64,000 nucleotides of DNA from Aquimarina sp. TRL1. GTDB lineage: Bacteria; Bacteroidota; Bacteroidia; Flavobacteriales; Flavobacteriaceae. Location of the stretch: NCBI RefSeq assembly GCF_013365535.1, contig NZ_CP053590.1, forward strand, positions 4,640,501-4,704,500, read 5' to 3'. The position numbers and the translations under genes are program-made. The notes beneath the pieces are model-generated. The model saw only the letters and a program-made list of their open reading frames with translations, had not been told where the DNA came from and did not search any database. Every line of letters begins with the position of its first letter. Within the stretch, counting starts at the first letter, position 1. Shown one piece after another: positions 8,948 to 17,677 of the stretch.

Positions 8948-10168
8948 TTATTTCTGAATATCAGTTTCTATAATTACCTCTTTTTGCAGGGTTTTATGTA
9001 CCGGGCATTTAGAAGCAATTTCTTTCAATTTTTGCTGCTGTTGCTCATCTAAGTTACCAATAAATTTTAATTTTTTAGCTATATGATCAAGATATCCTGC
9101 CTGGTCTACATCGATCCCTAATTCATCACTATGCTTTTTGGAATGCGTTATATATACAAATACTTCCTGTAGATCCCATTTCTTTCGCTCTGCATATAAT
9201 TTTAACGTCATAACAGTACAGGCGGCAAGTCCGGCAGCGAGATATTCATAAGGAGAGGCTCCAAAATCATCTCCTCCTACAGTGGCGGGTTCATCCGCGA
9301 TAAAGCTATGATTTTTAGTCTGGATCTGAGTGGTAAAATTATTTTCTTTGAGATTCAAGTACCCAACTAATTGCTCTCCTTTGGCGTCTAAGATTGTATT
9401 ATCCTGCTTAGGAAAATATCGTTGTACCCACGCTCCTATTACATCTCCTACATATATACTATCTTCCTGATTAGTTAGTAAGTGGTCGGCTTTATCCAAA
9501 GAGACAAAACTTTTAGGGTGAAAGGCATTAACGAACAATTCATGTGCATTTTCTGCACTAACGATCAGATCATTTGGAGAATGCAAAATCAACAGTGGTT
9601 TTCGTAAAGTACTGACTGTGTTTAGCAAATCTGTATTTTCAAAATTTGTTACAAATTCCTCATTAATCACAAATGGTCTTCCTCCAATATTGACTTCTAT
9701 CGCTCCTTTTTCTTTGATATCCTCTAATTGATGCGAAAAATGCTTTTTAGTATGTGCTACAGAAGCCGGAGCTCCGATAGTCGCAACTGCTTTTACAGCA
9801 TCTAATCGGGAAGCAGCTTCTATTACTGCTGCTCCTCCCAGTGAATGCCCAATTAATAAAGAAGGGGCTTCATACTGCATACTCATATATTGATGAACAG
9901 CAATAAGGTCACTAACATTAGCTGAAAAATGACTTTCGGAAAAGGTTCCTTCACTTCTTCCTAATCCTGTAAAATCAAAGCGCACTACTCCAAATCCATG
10001 CGTGGTTAAGGCTCTGCTTATATGTTTTACCGCGCTTAAATTGCTACTACAGGTAAAACAATGTGCAAAAATGGCATACTGATTCGGTTTTTGATTTGCC
10101 GGCAGTTCTAAATAAGCATGTAACTCATACCCCTGGGCATTGGATATTTTTAATTTGGTGTTTTTCAT
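8948..10168 (-). CDS. bifunctional alpha/beta hydrolase-OsmC family protein
   Basis: 406 residues in two domains. Residues about 1-255 are an alpha/beta hydrolase with nucleophile S109 in GHSLGG, an acid in HSPNDLIV and a histidine in DKADHLLT. Residues about 270-400 are OsmC/Ohr-like, with one redox cysteine in [17 protein letters not shown] and the other in [10 protein letters not shown]. OsmC-type proteins reduce organic hydroperoxides with the cysteine pair. The fusion is a known architecture. The gene ends three bases before egtB, so thiol-dependent peroxide removal is probably co-expressed with ergothioneine synthesis. The hydrolase substrate is unknown. Confidence 0.88.
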   Translation of the reverse strand: MKNTKLKISNAQGYELHAYLELPANQKPNQYAIFAHCFTCSSNLSAVKHISRALTTHGFGVVRFDFTGLGRSEGTFSESHFSANVSDLIAVHQYMSMQYEAPSLLIGHSLGGAAVIEAASRLDAVKAVATIGAPASVAHTKKHFSHQLEDIKEKGAIEVNIGGRPFVINEEFVTNFENTDLLNTVSTLRKPLLILHSPNDLIVSAENAHELFVNAFHPKSFVSLDKADHLLTNQEDSIYVGDVIGAWVQRYFPKQDNTILDAKGEQLVGYLNLKENNFTTQIQTKNHSFIADEPATVGGDDFGASPYEYLAAGLAACTVMTLKLYAERKKWDLQEVFVYITHSKKHSDELGIDVDQAGYLDHIAKKLKFIGNLDEQQQQKLKEIASKCPVHKTLQKEVIIETDIQK

Positions 10169-10202
10169 AGTAATGAACTTGTTTTTTTACATTGTGTGAT
10201 TA

Positions 10203-10215
10203 CTCGATCATCGAG
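10203..10215. promoter_or_regulatory. palindrome upstream of hydrolase-OsmC gene (candidate operator)
   Basis: CTCGATCATCGAG is a perfect 13-base palindrome around one central base, placed in the 100-base gap 35 bases before the hydrolase-OsmC ATG. This is the longest gap inside the redox run, so an internal regulated promoter here is plausible. No binding protein can be named. Confidence 0.25.
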
Positions 10216-10268
10216 CTTTAAATACGCTGAGGTTTGTTCTGTATTTTTACCTATAACTGTTTATTTTT

Positions 10269-10553
10269 TTAACTTTCCACAACTGCTACTCCCCGCCAAA
10301 AGGCAATGTGATTTTTTATGGTTCTGGCTAGTTCTGATGGTTCGCGATAATACCAGGCTGCATCTTTATTAATCTTACCATCTACTTCTATGGTATAATA
10401 CGATGCTTGCCCCTTCCAGGGACAAACTGTATGTAAAGTACTTTCTTTAAAAAATTCTTTTTTTATACTTTCTTCAGGGAAGTAATGATTTCCTTCTATA
10501 ACGATGGTTGTATCGCTTTCTGCTATTACTTGATTATTCCAAATTGCTTTCAT
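10269..10553 (-). CDS. DUF427 domain-containing protein
   Basis: 94 residues covering essentially one DUF427 domain: 'WNNQVIAES', 'YFPEESI', 'CPWKGQASYY', 'AAWYYREP'. The Cys-Pro-Trp-Lys-Gly stretch is the family signature I rely on. The biochemical role of DUF427 is not established to my knowledge. It lies 10 bases after the aldo/keto reductase gene on the same strand, so it belongs to the redox operon. Confidence 0.85.
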   Translation of the reverse strand: MKAIWNNQVIAESDTTIVIEGNHYFPEESIKKEFFKESTLHTVCPWKGQASYYTIEVDGKINKDAAWYYREPSELARTIKNHIAFWRGVAVVES

Positions 10554-10563
10554 ACTATTCTTT

Positions 10564-11508
10564 TTAATTCCATTTCATATTTTTTCGTTCCTTCCAATAA
10601 AATTGAGGAGAAACTTTAGCTTCTAATAGGGTGTGAATTTCTTCATCGGTCAGATTAAATGTCTCTGCCATTAAGTTTTGAGATACATGTTTTTTCATAC
10701 TTGCGCCACTTAATACTTTATATGGAGTGAGCATTTGCATACAAAACTGAATCGCTACGGCATCAATCCCTACTTTATAGTTTAATGCGATGCTTTCTAA
10801 TTTTTTATATAAATCTTGATACGCAGTATATTTATTATTAGGAAACAAGCGCCCATTTGCCAGTGCTTCTTTGATTACTAATTGTTTATTTTCTCTTTCC
10901 AGTGTTTTTGCAATTGTACCAATGCTTTGATCTAAAATGTTATATGTGGATTGAAAAACATCAAATAAAGGAATTCCGTTTACTTCTATCGCTAGTGCTT
11001 GTGTAATAACAGCTACCTGATTTTCTCCAGTAGTCGTCAATCCAATTCGAATATCGTGTTCTTTTTTCAGCATAGCCAGGCGATTTAATATCTCCTTATT
11101 TTCTAATACCTGTGATTCAAAAGTTGCCGAATGAATCTGATACACCGATAAAAAAGGGAACAATTCTTTTGATTTATTCCACTGCTCATTTAATTTATTG
11201 AGGCTATGCTCTTTTACTTCATGAATTAAAGCATTAGGATCAAAATTCGCGGTATAAGTATATCCCCATTTGGTCGCTACCTCAATCCCTGGATCATTCT
11301 TCTCTTGCAACCAATCGATTAATAATTGTTCTGCCATACCGTATCCTGGAGCCGTATCAAAATAACGTATGCCTTCTTTATAAGCAGCATCTAAAACAGA
11401 AAAGGCGTTTTTTTTTAAATGACCAAGCGTAAGGTGCTCTTTTTCTTCTTGTCGTATATTTATGTACTCTGGTCTTCCTAACGCTGCTGTACCTAGTCCG
11501 ATTTCCAT
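10564..11508 (-). CDS. aldo/keto reductase
   Basis: 314 residues, (beta/alpha)8 NADPH-dependent reductase. The catalytic tetrad is visible as D51 and Y56 (YFDTAPGYG), K80 (VATKWG) and H126 (VYQIHSA). It starts one base before the AhpD-like stop region and is followed by DUF427, all on the minus strand. In this setting it likely reduces reactive carbonyls, but the substrate is inferred from neighbours only. Length is usual for the family. Confidence 0.87.
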   Translation of the reverse strand: MEIGLGTAALGRPEYINIRQEEKEHLTLGHLKKNAFSVLDAAYKEGIRYFDTAPGYGMAEQLLIDWLQEKNDPGIEVATKWGYTYTANFDPNALIHEVKEHSLNKLNEQWNKSKELFPFLSVYQIHSATFESQVLENKEILNRLAMLKKEHDIRIGLTTTGENQVAVITQALAIEVNGIPLFDVFQSTYNILDQSIGTIAKTLERENKQLVIKEALANGRLFPNNKYTAYQDLYKKLESIALNYKVGIDAVAIQFCMQMLTPYKVLSGASMKKHVSQNLMAETFNLTDEEIHTLLEAKVSPQFYWKERKNMKWN

Positions 11509-11509
11509 A

Positions 11510-11977
11510 CTACTGTGCTTTTCTATATGGGACAGCTCCTTGCGCTAATTTTAGTCGTGTCCACAGATTCATATTAATCACAATTGCAGCAATCTCTGCT
11601 ATTTCTACTTCACTAAAATACCCTGTTAATGCATCGTGATATTTTTGAAAGTCAACGGCTGTTCCTTTAGTTAATACATCACAATACCTTAGTGCTGTTT
11701 TTTCTTTTTCTGTAAATAACTCACTATTCCACCAGGATGAGATTTGGTCTGTTTTCTCTTCTGAAATACCAATAGACCGGGCTGTTTTGGCGTGTAAAAT
11801 ACTACAATATGCACATTCATTTTTTTGTGCTACCCGTAGTCTAAGCAATTGTGCCAGTTTTTTTTCTACGGTTATGTTAGCGGTATATCCCACTGCTTTT
11901 GCCATTTCTTTTGCTAATGCATGAAATGGAGTGATATCCGGATCAAAACGAATATTCTTAAATGAAATTTCACTCAT
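11510..11977 (-). CDS. carboxymuconolactone decarboxylase / AhpD-like protein
   Basis: 155 residues, all-helical CMD fold. The AhpD-type redox site is visible as C55-A-Y-C58-x3-H62 (NECAYCSILHAKTA). Proteins with this CxxC plus histidine act as peroxidases or alkylhydroperoxidase partners. Its ATG overlaps the stop of the preceding 89-residue gene by four bases, and the aldo/keto reductase follows. No ahpC lies nearby. Confidence 0.85.
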   Translation of the reverse strand: MSEISFKNIRFDPDITPFHALAKEMAKAVGYTANITVEKKLAQLLRLRVAQKNECAYCSILHAKTARSIGISEEKTDQISSWWNSELFTEKEKTALRYCDVLTKGTAVDFQKYHDALTGYFSEVEIAEIAAIVINMNLWTRLKLAQGAVPYRKAQ

Positions 11978-12243
11978 ACTATTTGTATATTTTTTAGAAA
12001 TAAAAGGACTTTTTCCAAAGGCATTTCGCAGGGTTTTATCAGGTCTCTTTTCGTTGTTTGATAATAATTAAGACTTATAAAATCATTCCCCTTTAATTCT
12101 CTCGCATATATTTTACTACTTCTTCCATCGTTAAAATCTGTACGAATAATACTGTATTTACGATTCTTATATATCCCGACAGAGTATCCTATCGGGATGT
12201 CTTGAATTTTATCTAATATACTATTATTCATAGGGATTCGCAT
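11974..12243 (-). CDS. hypothetical protein in the redox operon
   Basis: 89 residues with no family I recognise. It reads as a small alpha/beta protein ('IGYSVGIYKNRKYSIIRTDF', 'KIYARELKGNDFISLNYY') without signal peptide or membrane segment. A second in-frame ATG four codons in (MNNSILDK) could be the true start. Its 3' end overlaps the AhpD-like ATG by four bases, and it lies 26 bases after the glutaredoxin-acetyltransferase gene, so it is embedded in the operon. Confidence 0.7.
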   Translation of the reverse strand: MRIPMNNSILDKIQDIPIGYSVGIYKNRKYSIIRTDFNDGRSSKIYARELKGNDFISLNYYQTTKRDLIKPCEMPLEKVLLFLKNIQIV

Positions 12244-12269
12244 TATTAAAACTTTACTATTCTCAGGAA

Positions 12270-12785
12270 TTACTTATTCATCACAACTCGTTGTATCTTT
12301 TTTATAAAAGGACATACTGCTATGGCACAGAGACCTTCCTCTTCTATTTTCTTAAGTGTTTTTTCTACTAAAACACTACCTATACCACGACCTCTAAGGT
12401 TATACGGAACTTCTGAATGTGTTAAATACAGCTTATTCTCTTTAGTGTAATACGTTATCCTGGCTATTTCTTCATTAATAGGCAATAAAAACTCCTCATT
12501 TTCCTGATCGTGCTGTATCGGAATCAACTGTGGTATTAATTTATAAATCCATTTAATTAATTCGTCTTTATATGGGTTTCGTAATTTTTTACTTCCAATT
12601 GTAATTGTCGGATAATTAAGTTTTTTATTTTCATATAGTAGCCTGAGTTCCTTAGCGGCATGTTCATCTTCCTCTACATCCAGGAACAGATAAGGTAGTT
12701 TTAATTCTTCTAATATTAATTTATAATAATGTGTTTTATGGCAGTGAGCCGCCCCAAATAATTTTATTAGAGGTATGGCTTTCAT
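12270..12785 (-). CDS. glutaredoxin-like / NATD1-type GNAT fusion protein
   Basis: 171 residues in two parts. Residues about 5-80 resemble a glutaredoxin/thioredoxin fold: beta strand, then C15-H-K-T-H in place of CPxC, a helix, 'LPYLFLDV', and a 'LNYPTITIG' strand with cis-proline context. Residues about 85-170 match the small YjdJ/NATD1 GNAT family: 'LYLTHSEVPYNLRGRGIGSVLVEKTL' with the acetyl-CoA loop RGRGIG, ending in 'CAIAVCPFIKK'. I know both parts as separate proteins. The single remaining cysteine suggests monothiol chemistry or loss of redox activity. It overlaps the thioredoxin-like stop by four bases. Confidence 0.75.
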   Translation of the reverse strand: MKAIPLIKLFGAAHCHKTHYYKLILEELKLPYLFLDVEEDEHAAKELRLLYENKKLNYPTITIGSKKLRNPYKDELIKWIYKLIPQLIPIQHDQENEEFLLPINEEIARITYYTKENKLYLTHSEVPYNLRGRGIGSVLVEKTLKKIEEEGLCAIAVCPFIKKIQRVVMNK

Positions 12786-13279
12786 TGTATGGTTTTTAGA
12801 AAACTAATGGCTGCATCTACATTTAAATGAAAGTCATTAAACACTACTTTGTTTTGTTGATCTATAAAAATAAACCAGGGAGTTCCTCCTATCTTATATG
12901 CCCGCATCATATCAGACGTGGAATGCCCATCTGCCCCTGCATCATGCCCAAATGGGATGGATAATTTATACTGCTCTTTTACCTCCAGCATTTTTTCATA
13001 AGTATTCTCTTCAAACCCTTCAAAAACAGTTTGAATGGCAATAAAAGCTATGTTATCATTCTCTTTTAAAGCATTTGTCATTTTCTGTAATGCTGGCAAT
13101 CCACTACTATGACACCCCGGACACCAGCTTTGGAAACAATACAGGACTATAAACCGGTTTTTAAATGCATTGGCATCCAGTTTATCTATAGGTTTTCCAT
13201 TGGCATCAACCCAGCGGGTAGCATGTAATCCCGGTGCTGTCTTTCCTGCAATACCATATGTATTATTCATAGTACACAT
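12782..13279 (-). CDS. thioredoxin-like TlpA/redoxin family protein
   Basis: 165 residues. The active site is C53-P-G-C56 (FQSWCPGCHSSGLPAL), with cis-proline in GGTPWFIFID. There is no signal peptide, so unlike most TlpA/ResA proteins it looks cytoplasmic. A second ATG three codons in (13268-13270) may be the true start. It is the first structural gene of the minus-strand run that ends at egtD, 242 bases downstream of the AraC-type gene. Its stop overlaps the next start by four bases. Confidence 0.85.
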   Translation of the reverse strand: MCTMNNTYGIAGKTAPGLHATRWVDANGKPIDKLDANAFKNRFIVLYCFQSWCPGCHSSGLPALQKMTNALKENDNIAFIAIQTVFEGFEENTYEKMLEVKEQYKLSIPFGHDAGADGHSTSDMMRAYKIGGTPWFIFIDQQNKVVFNDFHLNVDAAISFLKTIQ

Positions 13280-13521
13280 CTATTTTTTATTAGGGGAAGA
13301 TGAAGGTTTATTAACACTCATTATCATCTTCGATAAACGAGTATAAATACTTCGAGGGACCCCTGGATATTACAAATTCATTTTCTACTTAATATCTCTG
13401 GTAGTTTTAGATCGAGATAGTTACTACACAAAAATACCTACTTAGCTCTCTTAATACAATGGACATATTTCACTACTTATGGTATATTTTTCCATCCACC
13501 GTTCGCTTATGCGATAAAACA

Positions 13522-14382
13522 TCAAGTTCTTTGCGCAGTGATAAACTTCTTGTATTCTTTCTTATATTTTAAAGGAGAGACTCCTGTATGTTTTTTAAAG
13601 AACTTAGAAAAATGGGATACATCTATAAATCCCAGTTCTTCTGCAATAACAGAAAGTGTTTTGTCTGAATACATAAGTAATCGCTGTGCTTCGAGGCAGA
13701 TTCGCTCACTAATCACTTTTAGAGGAGACTTATCATTATACTTGAGAAACAAATTAGAGAGTGATTTGGGAGATTTATTCATTAAAGAAGCATATTCCGA
13801 TACTTTATGTTTTTCTCTAAAGTGCTTTTCTACCAAGATATTAAAAGCTCGAATAGTATCCAGTTTTTCTTGTTTTAATGCCGGAGCCATCATTGTTTTT
13901 CGAGCTAACCTGGTCGCCTTAATTAGCAATCGTTTTAATAATACCAAAAGCATTTCTCCCTGAATATGATCTTTTGTCTCGAATTCTTCTTCCAGAATTA
14001 CCTGCAATGCCTGAAAGCTTTTTTCTTCTTTTTTATCCAGTGATACGATCAAGGGCAAAGAAGAACCAAAAAATAAAAAACCATTACATGAGACTTCCTG
14101 ATCATGATCACGAATACAATAAAACTCTCTGTTAAATACATAAACAATAACGCCTTTGGTATATGGTTCTATTGTAATCTTATTAAGAGGCGTACAAAAC
14201 ATGATTTGATTTTTTTTAATGGTCATCATATAACCATCAATCATCATATTTACTTCTCCTTCTCTAGCCCATATGATTTTATAATAAGCTTCTTTATCCA
14301 GACGCTCTTCTAAGGTTCCGCAATTAAAATCAGTGATTGTGAATCTTCCTTTATCAAAAAAATTTGTGTATGTATAATTCAT
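13522..14382 (-). CDS. AraC-family transcriptional regulator
   Basis: 286 residues. An N-terminal cupin-like sensor part (about 1-160) is followed by a C-terminal AraC double helix-turn-helix (about 185-280) with 'VSEYASLMNKSPKSLSNLF' and 'LSVIAEELGFIDVSHFSKFFKKHTGVSPLKYKK', split here by the linker. It lies upstream of and on the same strand as the redox run, separated by 242 bases, so it is the prime candidate to control that run. This is inference from position; no operator could be assigned. Confidence 0.88.
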   Translation of the reverse strand: MNYTYTNFFDKGRFTITDFNCGTLEERLDKEAYYKIIWAREGEVNMMIDGYMMTIKKNQIMFCTPLNKITIEPYTKGVIVYVFNREFYCIRDHDQEVSCNGFLFFGSSLPLIVSLDKKEEKSFQALQVILEEEFETKDHIQGEMLLVLLKRLLIKATRLARKTMMAPALKQEKLDTIRAFNILVEKHFREKHKVSEYASLMNKSPKSLSNLFLKYNDKSPLKVISERICLEAQRLLMYSDKTLSVIAEELGFIDVSHFSKFFKKHTGVSPLKYKKEYKKFITAQRT

Positions 14383-14502
14383 TTTTATACGTCTTTCCCT
14401 GTTGGTTTGGAGTCGCTAAAGGCATCGGGGGGCTTCCGCAATAGCTTTCTAAAAATAGTTCTTTTTTTACAACTCTCTTTTATAAAAAACAACTCATAAA
14501 AA

Positions 14503-14524
14503 AAGGCTGCTAAGTTGCAGCCTT
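14503..14524 (-). terminator. intrinsic terminator
   Basis: An 8-base-pair stem AAGGCTGC/GCAGCCTT with a six-base loop, followed on the minus strand by seven T. It ends transcription coming from the LysE-type gene or the candidate RNA, before the AraC-type gene. Confidence 0.65.
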
Positions 14525-14690
14525 CTTTTGAACTTCTACTAGTTCAAACATTAAGTTATTTTATGAAAAATGGATAAACCCCTCTATCCATGGGCTAAGA
14601 TAGCTCTTTCTTTACCTAACTCGGATGCGGTTAAACCTTGATTCTTTTACTGTTACGTTCAATAAAAAGGCTTGTTTTTTTTATAACAAA
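14503..14690 (-). ncRNA. candidate structured RNA with three stem-loops and terminator
   Basis: Read on the minus strand, three perfect stem-loops follow one another: ATGGATA/TATCCAT (14570-14591), TTTGAACT/AGTTCAAA (14527-14548) and AAGGCTGC/GCAGCCTT (14503-14524), the last followed by a T-run as in an intrinsic terminator. The nearest upstream gene (LysE-type) stops 90 or more bases earlier at 14781. No open frame longer than 11 codons covers it. The 5' boundary is a guess. It could instead be a long 3' untranslated region of the exporter gene. Confidence 0.3.
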
Positions 14691-14780
14691 CTAAAAATCT
14701 ATAACATAAGTATTCCAAATGCTTGTTTTTAAGGATTAAAAAAACATCAATTTTTTAAGAAAAAAAAAGCTATTTATCTT

Positions 14781-15410
14781 TTAATCAAACAAAAAAATCT
14801 TACTTCCCTGAAAAAATGCTATAAATAACAACAGAATTCCTATTACTTTATTCAAGTGTTGGGAGAAAGAAATTCTTTCTCCAAAGTACAAGGCCATTTT
14901 ACTATACATATAAAGTGTTCCTGTTTTTCCTATATATACTCCAAGACCAAAAAATAACAACAGTAAACTTGCAGTCATCTTATTCAATTCGATAGAAAAT
15001 GTCTTCATAGAGCTAATAGTAAGTATCCAGAAAAATAAAACGGGAGGGTTAAATACCCCTAAAAGAAAACCTATTAAATACTTGTTTTTAGTAAAAGAGA
15101 GATTCCTTCTTTTGGTATGCTGTTTCGTTTTTTTTGTCATAAACAAAAGACCTACAACTAAGAAAACAAATACCAACAGGTAATGTATCCATCTATTCTG
15201 ATGAATAAACCGATCAATCGTTATATTACAATAAATGGCATAGAAGGCTAATAATAGTTCGGCAACACCTGCTGCTATAATAATTTTGAACGCTTCTTTT
15301 TTTCCTTTTTCAATAGTTGTATGTATAACTGACAGGTTTACAGTTCCCAATGGGATAGCACCAAGGATTGTGACTACTATTCCTATTCCCAAATAAATTA
15401 CAATTTCCAT
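14781..15410 (-). CDS. LysE-family exporter
   Basis: About 209 residues with six hydrophobic segments, the first starting right at the N-terminus (MEIVIYLGIGIVVTILGAIP). The 'GAIPLGTVNLSVI' loop after the first helix and 'GVFNPPVLFFWIL' in the fourth segment fit the LysE/RhtB transporter fold, which exports amino acids or other small metabolites. I prefer the ATG at 15408-15410; an upstream ATG at 15437 would add a charged nine-residue tail (MQHRPTKIL). Substrate unknown. It stands alone between the TPR kinase and the candidate RNA. Confidence 0.75.
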   Translation of the reverse strand: MEIVIYLGIGIVVTILGAIPLGTVNLSVIHTTIEKGKKEAFKIIIAAGVAELLLAFYAIYCNITIDRFIHQNRWIHYLLVFVFLVVGLLFMTKKTKQHTKRRNLSFTKNKYLIGFLLGVFNPPVLFFWILTISSMKTFSIELNKMTASLLLLFFGLGVYIGKTGTLYMYSKMALYFGERISFSQHLNKVIGILLLFIAFFQGSKIFLFD

Positions 15411-15509
15411 TAATATCTTAGTAGGTCGATGTTGCATAACATTACACCCCTATCCAAAAAAATAAGCTACGAACGGATTATTCGCTGATTATCAGTTGTT
15501 TATCTAAGT

Positions 15510-17414
15510 CTATTTTACCGGAAGTTCTATATCGATCACGGTACCTCTGCCCGGCGTAGAATCAATAAAAATGGTACCGGATAAATCAGACAGACGGTTT
15601 TGTATATTTTTAAACCCAATTCCTTTTTTCATGCCTTCTGTATCAAAACCAACCCCATCATCTTCAAAAAGCAATTTTACTGAATCTTCGTATTGATTAA
15701 GATAGATATAAATATTGGATGCCTTGGCGTGTTTTAGACAATTGGTCAAAAGCTCCTGAATAATCTTGAACAATTCCTCTTTTAACGTTCCGTCTATCTT
15801 ATTAATCAATTCTTCGGGATACGGATTAAACTCTATATTTATAGCCACTCCTGCGGTTACATTCTTTATGTATTCTTCTATTAAAACGATTAATGAGTTA
15901 CGCAAGAATTTTTTAGGGATTAAATTATGCGAAAAATCCCGTACCTGATGATATGTTTCGTCTATTTGCTTGACAATTCCCTCATAACGACTTCCTTTTT
16001 CTGTGACATTGGACAATTGCAGTTTTATACTTGCTAAATTTCCTCCAATGCCATCATGAAGTTCTCTGGCTAATCGTTGTCTTTCTTTATCCTGACCTTC
16101 TATGGATGCTTTGATTAATTTTAGTTCCTGATCTTTGATCAATCCATTTAGTTTCTGTTTGCTGACCTCTTCCTGTGATTTATTGAGTTCAATTTGCGTT
16201 TGTAATTTTTGATAATATGCTATCAATGATATAATAATTGGAATCAGAATGATAAAGAAACCGATGAGAAATGCATTTTTAATGGTTCGCTGTCGTTGAA
16301 TTTCTGTTTCTTTTAGTAGCTGCTCTTCTTTTAACTCGAAAATTTCCTTTTCTTTTTGAAGGGTTTCGTACTTAACTTCTAATTCCTTAATAAGCTCTTT
16401 ATTCTGCTTCTTTAAGATTATTTTTGAGTTTTTGACATACTGCGTCATTAAATTGTGTGCATTCTTAAAATCTCCCTGCAACACATATATCGACCGCAAT
16501 CTATTTATTAGTTTTTGCTGTAACTCCAGACGATTCCATTGGACTGCATTAACATATGCTGTGTTCAAAATCAAAGCTGCTGCTTCGTATTCTTTGTGAT
16601 AATAATAATAATTCCCAATCTCTAAAACAGCTTCTATATAGATATCAAAAAAACCTTTTTGATGAGAAACCTCTTTTATTTCATTCAGATACAACAACAG
16701 TTTTTCCAGGTGACCGTTTAGTACATCTATTTTAGCCAGGTTAAATTTTAATTCGAGCTCTAATTTATCAAATGATGGATTATTTTCTATTTTGTCCAAA
16801 ACACTGTAGTACAGAAATTTGGCTTCATCAAACTTATTGGTAAGAAAGGCTACATCTGCTTTGTATTTTTCTGAATGGATTTTTACTTTTTTATCTTTTG
16901 CATTTTTCAGGCATTCTTCAAACAGAAACAGGGCTTTTTCATATTGTTCCTTATGCATATAAATACGTCCTAATCCCATTTTATGAGTATAGTGCATTGT
17001 ATTCATGGTAGCGACCGGAGACAGGCTGATTCCTTCTAAATGAAATTTCATCCCCTCTTCATGCATTCCTTTTTCTAAATTCCCTATTCCTATAAAATTA
17101 TATGCTTTTGCTAAAAATACATTACGCTTTACTGTATCTATCTCCCATTCTTTGATTTCCTGTTTTGCCAGATTGCCATAATAAACAGTAGAATCAGGTT
17201 GTCCAAATCGAATATGTCCCTCGGCAATTTGAAACAATACTTCTAAGGTTTCTTCTTTATTATTGCTCTTTTTCAACTTCTTATACAGCTTAGCATCTAT
17301 TTGGTTAGGAAGTTTTCCGAAAGCTTTAAACCCTATTGTCTGCCCTCTTAATTGCATAAAAGACAATACGTATATGGAGACTAGTAAAATTCTAAAAGAC
17401 AATGCAATTCTCAT
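15510..17414 (-). CDS. TPR-containing NarL-type sensor histidine kinase
   Basis: 634 residues: signal sequence (about 1-25), periplasmic tetratricopeptide-like helices (about 60-330), a coiled coil rich in Lys/Glu, a membrane helix (about 379-402), a second coiled coil, a HisKA_3 domain with H453 in RQRLARELHDGIGGNLAS, and a HATPase_c domain (about 540-634; 'IIQELLTNCLKHAKAS', 'FEDDGVGFD', 'GRGTVIDIELPVK'). This class normally pairs with a LuxR/NarL-type regulator. None is adjacent, so it is an orphan here. The input signal is unknown. Confidence 0.9.
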   Translation of the reverse strand: MRIALSFRILLVSIYVLSFMQLRGQTIGFKAFGKLPNQIDAKLYKKLKKSNNKEETLEVLFQIAEGHIRFGQPDSTVYYGNLAKQEIKEWEIDTVKRNVFLAKAYNFIGIGNLEKGMHEEGMKFHLEGISLSPVATMNTMHYTHKMGLGRIYMHKEQYEKALFLFEECLKNAKDKKVKIHSEKYKADVAFLTNKFDEAKFLYYSVLDKIENNPSFDKLELELKFNLAKIDVLNGHLEKLLLYLNEIKEVSHQKGFFDIYIEAVLEIGNYYYYHKEYEAAALILNTAYVNAVQWNRLELQQKLINRLRSIYVLQGDFKNAHNLMTQYVKNSKIILKKQNKELIKELEVKYETLQKEKEIFELKEEQLLKETEIQRQRTIKNAFLIGFFIILIPIIISLIAYYQKLQTQIELNKSQEEVSKQKLNGLIKDQELKLIKASIEGQDKERQRLARELHDGIGGNLASIKLQLSNVTEKGSRYEGIVKQIDETYHQVRDFSHNLIPKKFLRNSLIVLIEEYIKNVTAGVAINIEFNPYPEELINKIDGTLKEELFKIIQELLTNCLKHAKASNIYIYLNQYEDSVKLLFEDDGVGFDTEGMKKGIGFKNIQNRLSDLSGTIFIDSTPGRGTVIDIELPVK

Positions 17415-17548
17415 CTATAAACAAAACTGTAATTGGATTCATCAAAAGAGGGGTGTAAAAATACTTTAATTTTAAACAATCACAAGAAATCCAAGGCTTT
17501 ATAATGTTAAACAAAGCCCAATATTTTTCTTATTTTATTATGACATCA

Positions 17549-17617
17549 CTAAAGGATATACTATCTCGAGGGTTCTCTTTAAATGCCTCGTGGACTAGCC
17601 CCGGGATAATTTATTCC
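17549..17617 (-). repeat. dispersed intergenic repeat, copy C
   Basis: Read on the minus strand: AATTATCCCGGGGCTAG, CCACGAGGCATT, then ACCCTCGAGATAGTATATCC and TTTAG. The same order of blocks is seen in the minus-strand copy at 47375-47462, including a shared CTAAAGGA end on the plus strand. The middle AT-rich part is shorter here. It sits between the TPR kinase start and the lipoprotein terminator. Confidence 0.5.
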
Positions 17618-17623
17618 AATAAA

Positions 17624-17655
17624 AAACCACCTTACTAAAACTAGTAAGGTGGTTT
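17624..17655. terminator. strong intrinsic terminator after the lipoprotein gene
   Basis: A perfect 14-base-pair stem, AAACCACCTTACTA / TAGTAAGGTGGTTT, with a four-base loop and A/T tracts on both sides. It lies 22 bases after the lipoprotein stop on the minus strand. Confidence 0.85.
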
Positions 17656-17677
17656 GTACGAATATTTTAATGAAATT

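Noticed and set aside
13335-13420. Possible fifth copy of the dispersed repeat (AATACTTCGAGGGA ... GGTAGTTTTA)
   Set aside because: Only the ends match loosely; the 18-base core and hairpin arm are absent, so I could not separate it from chance.
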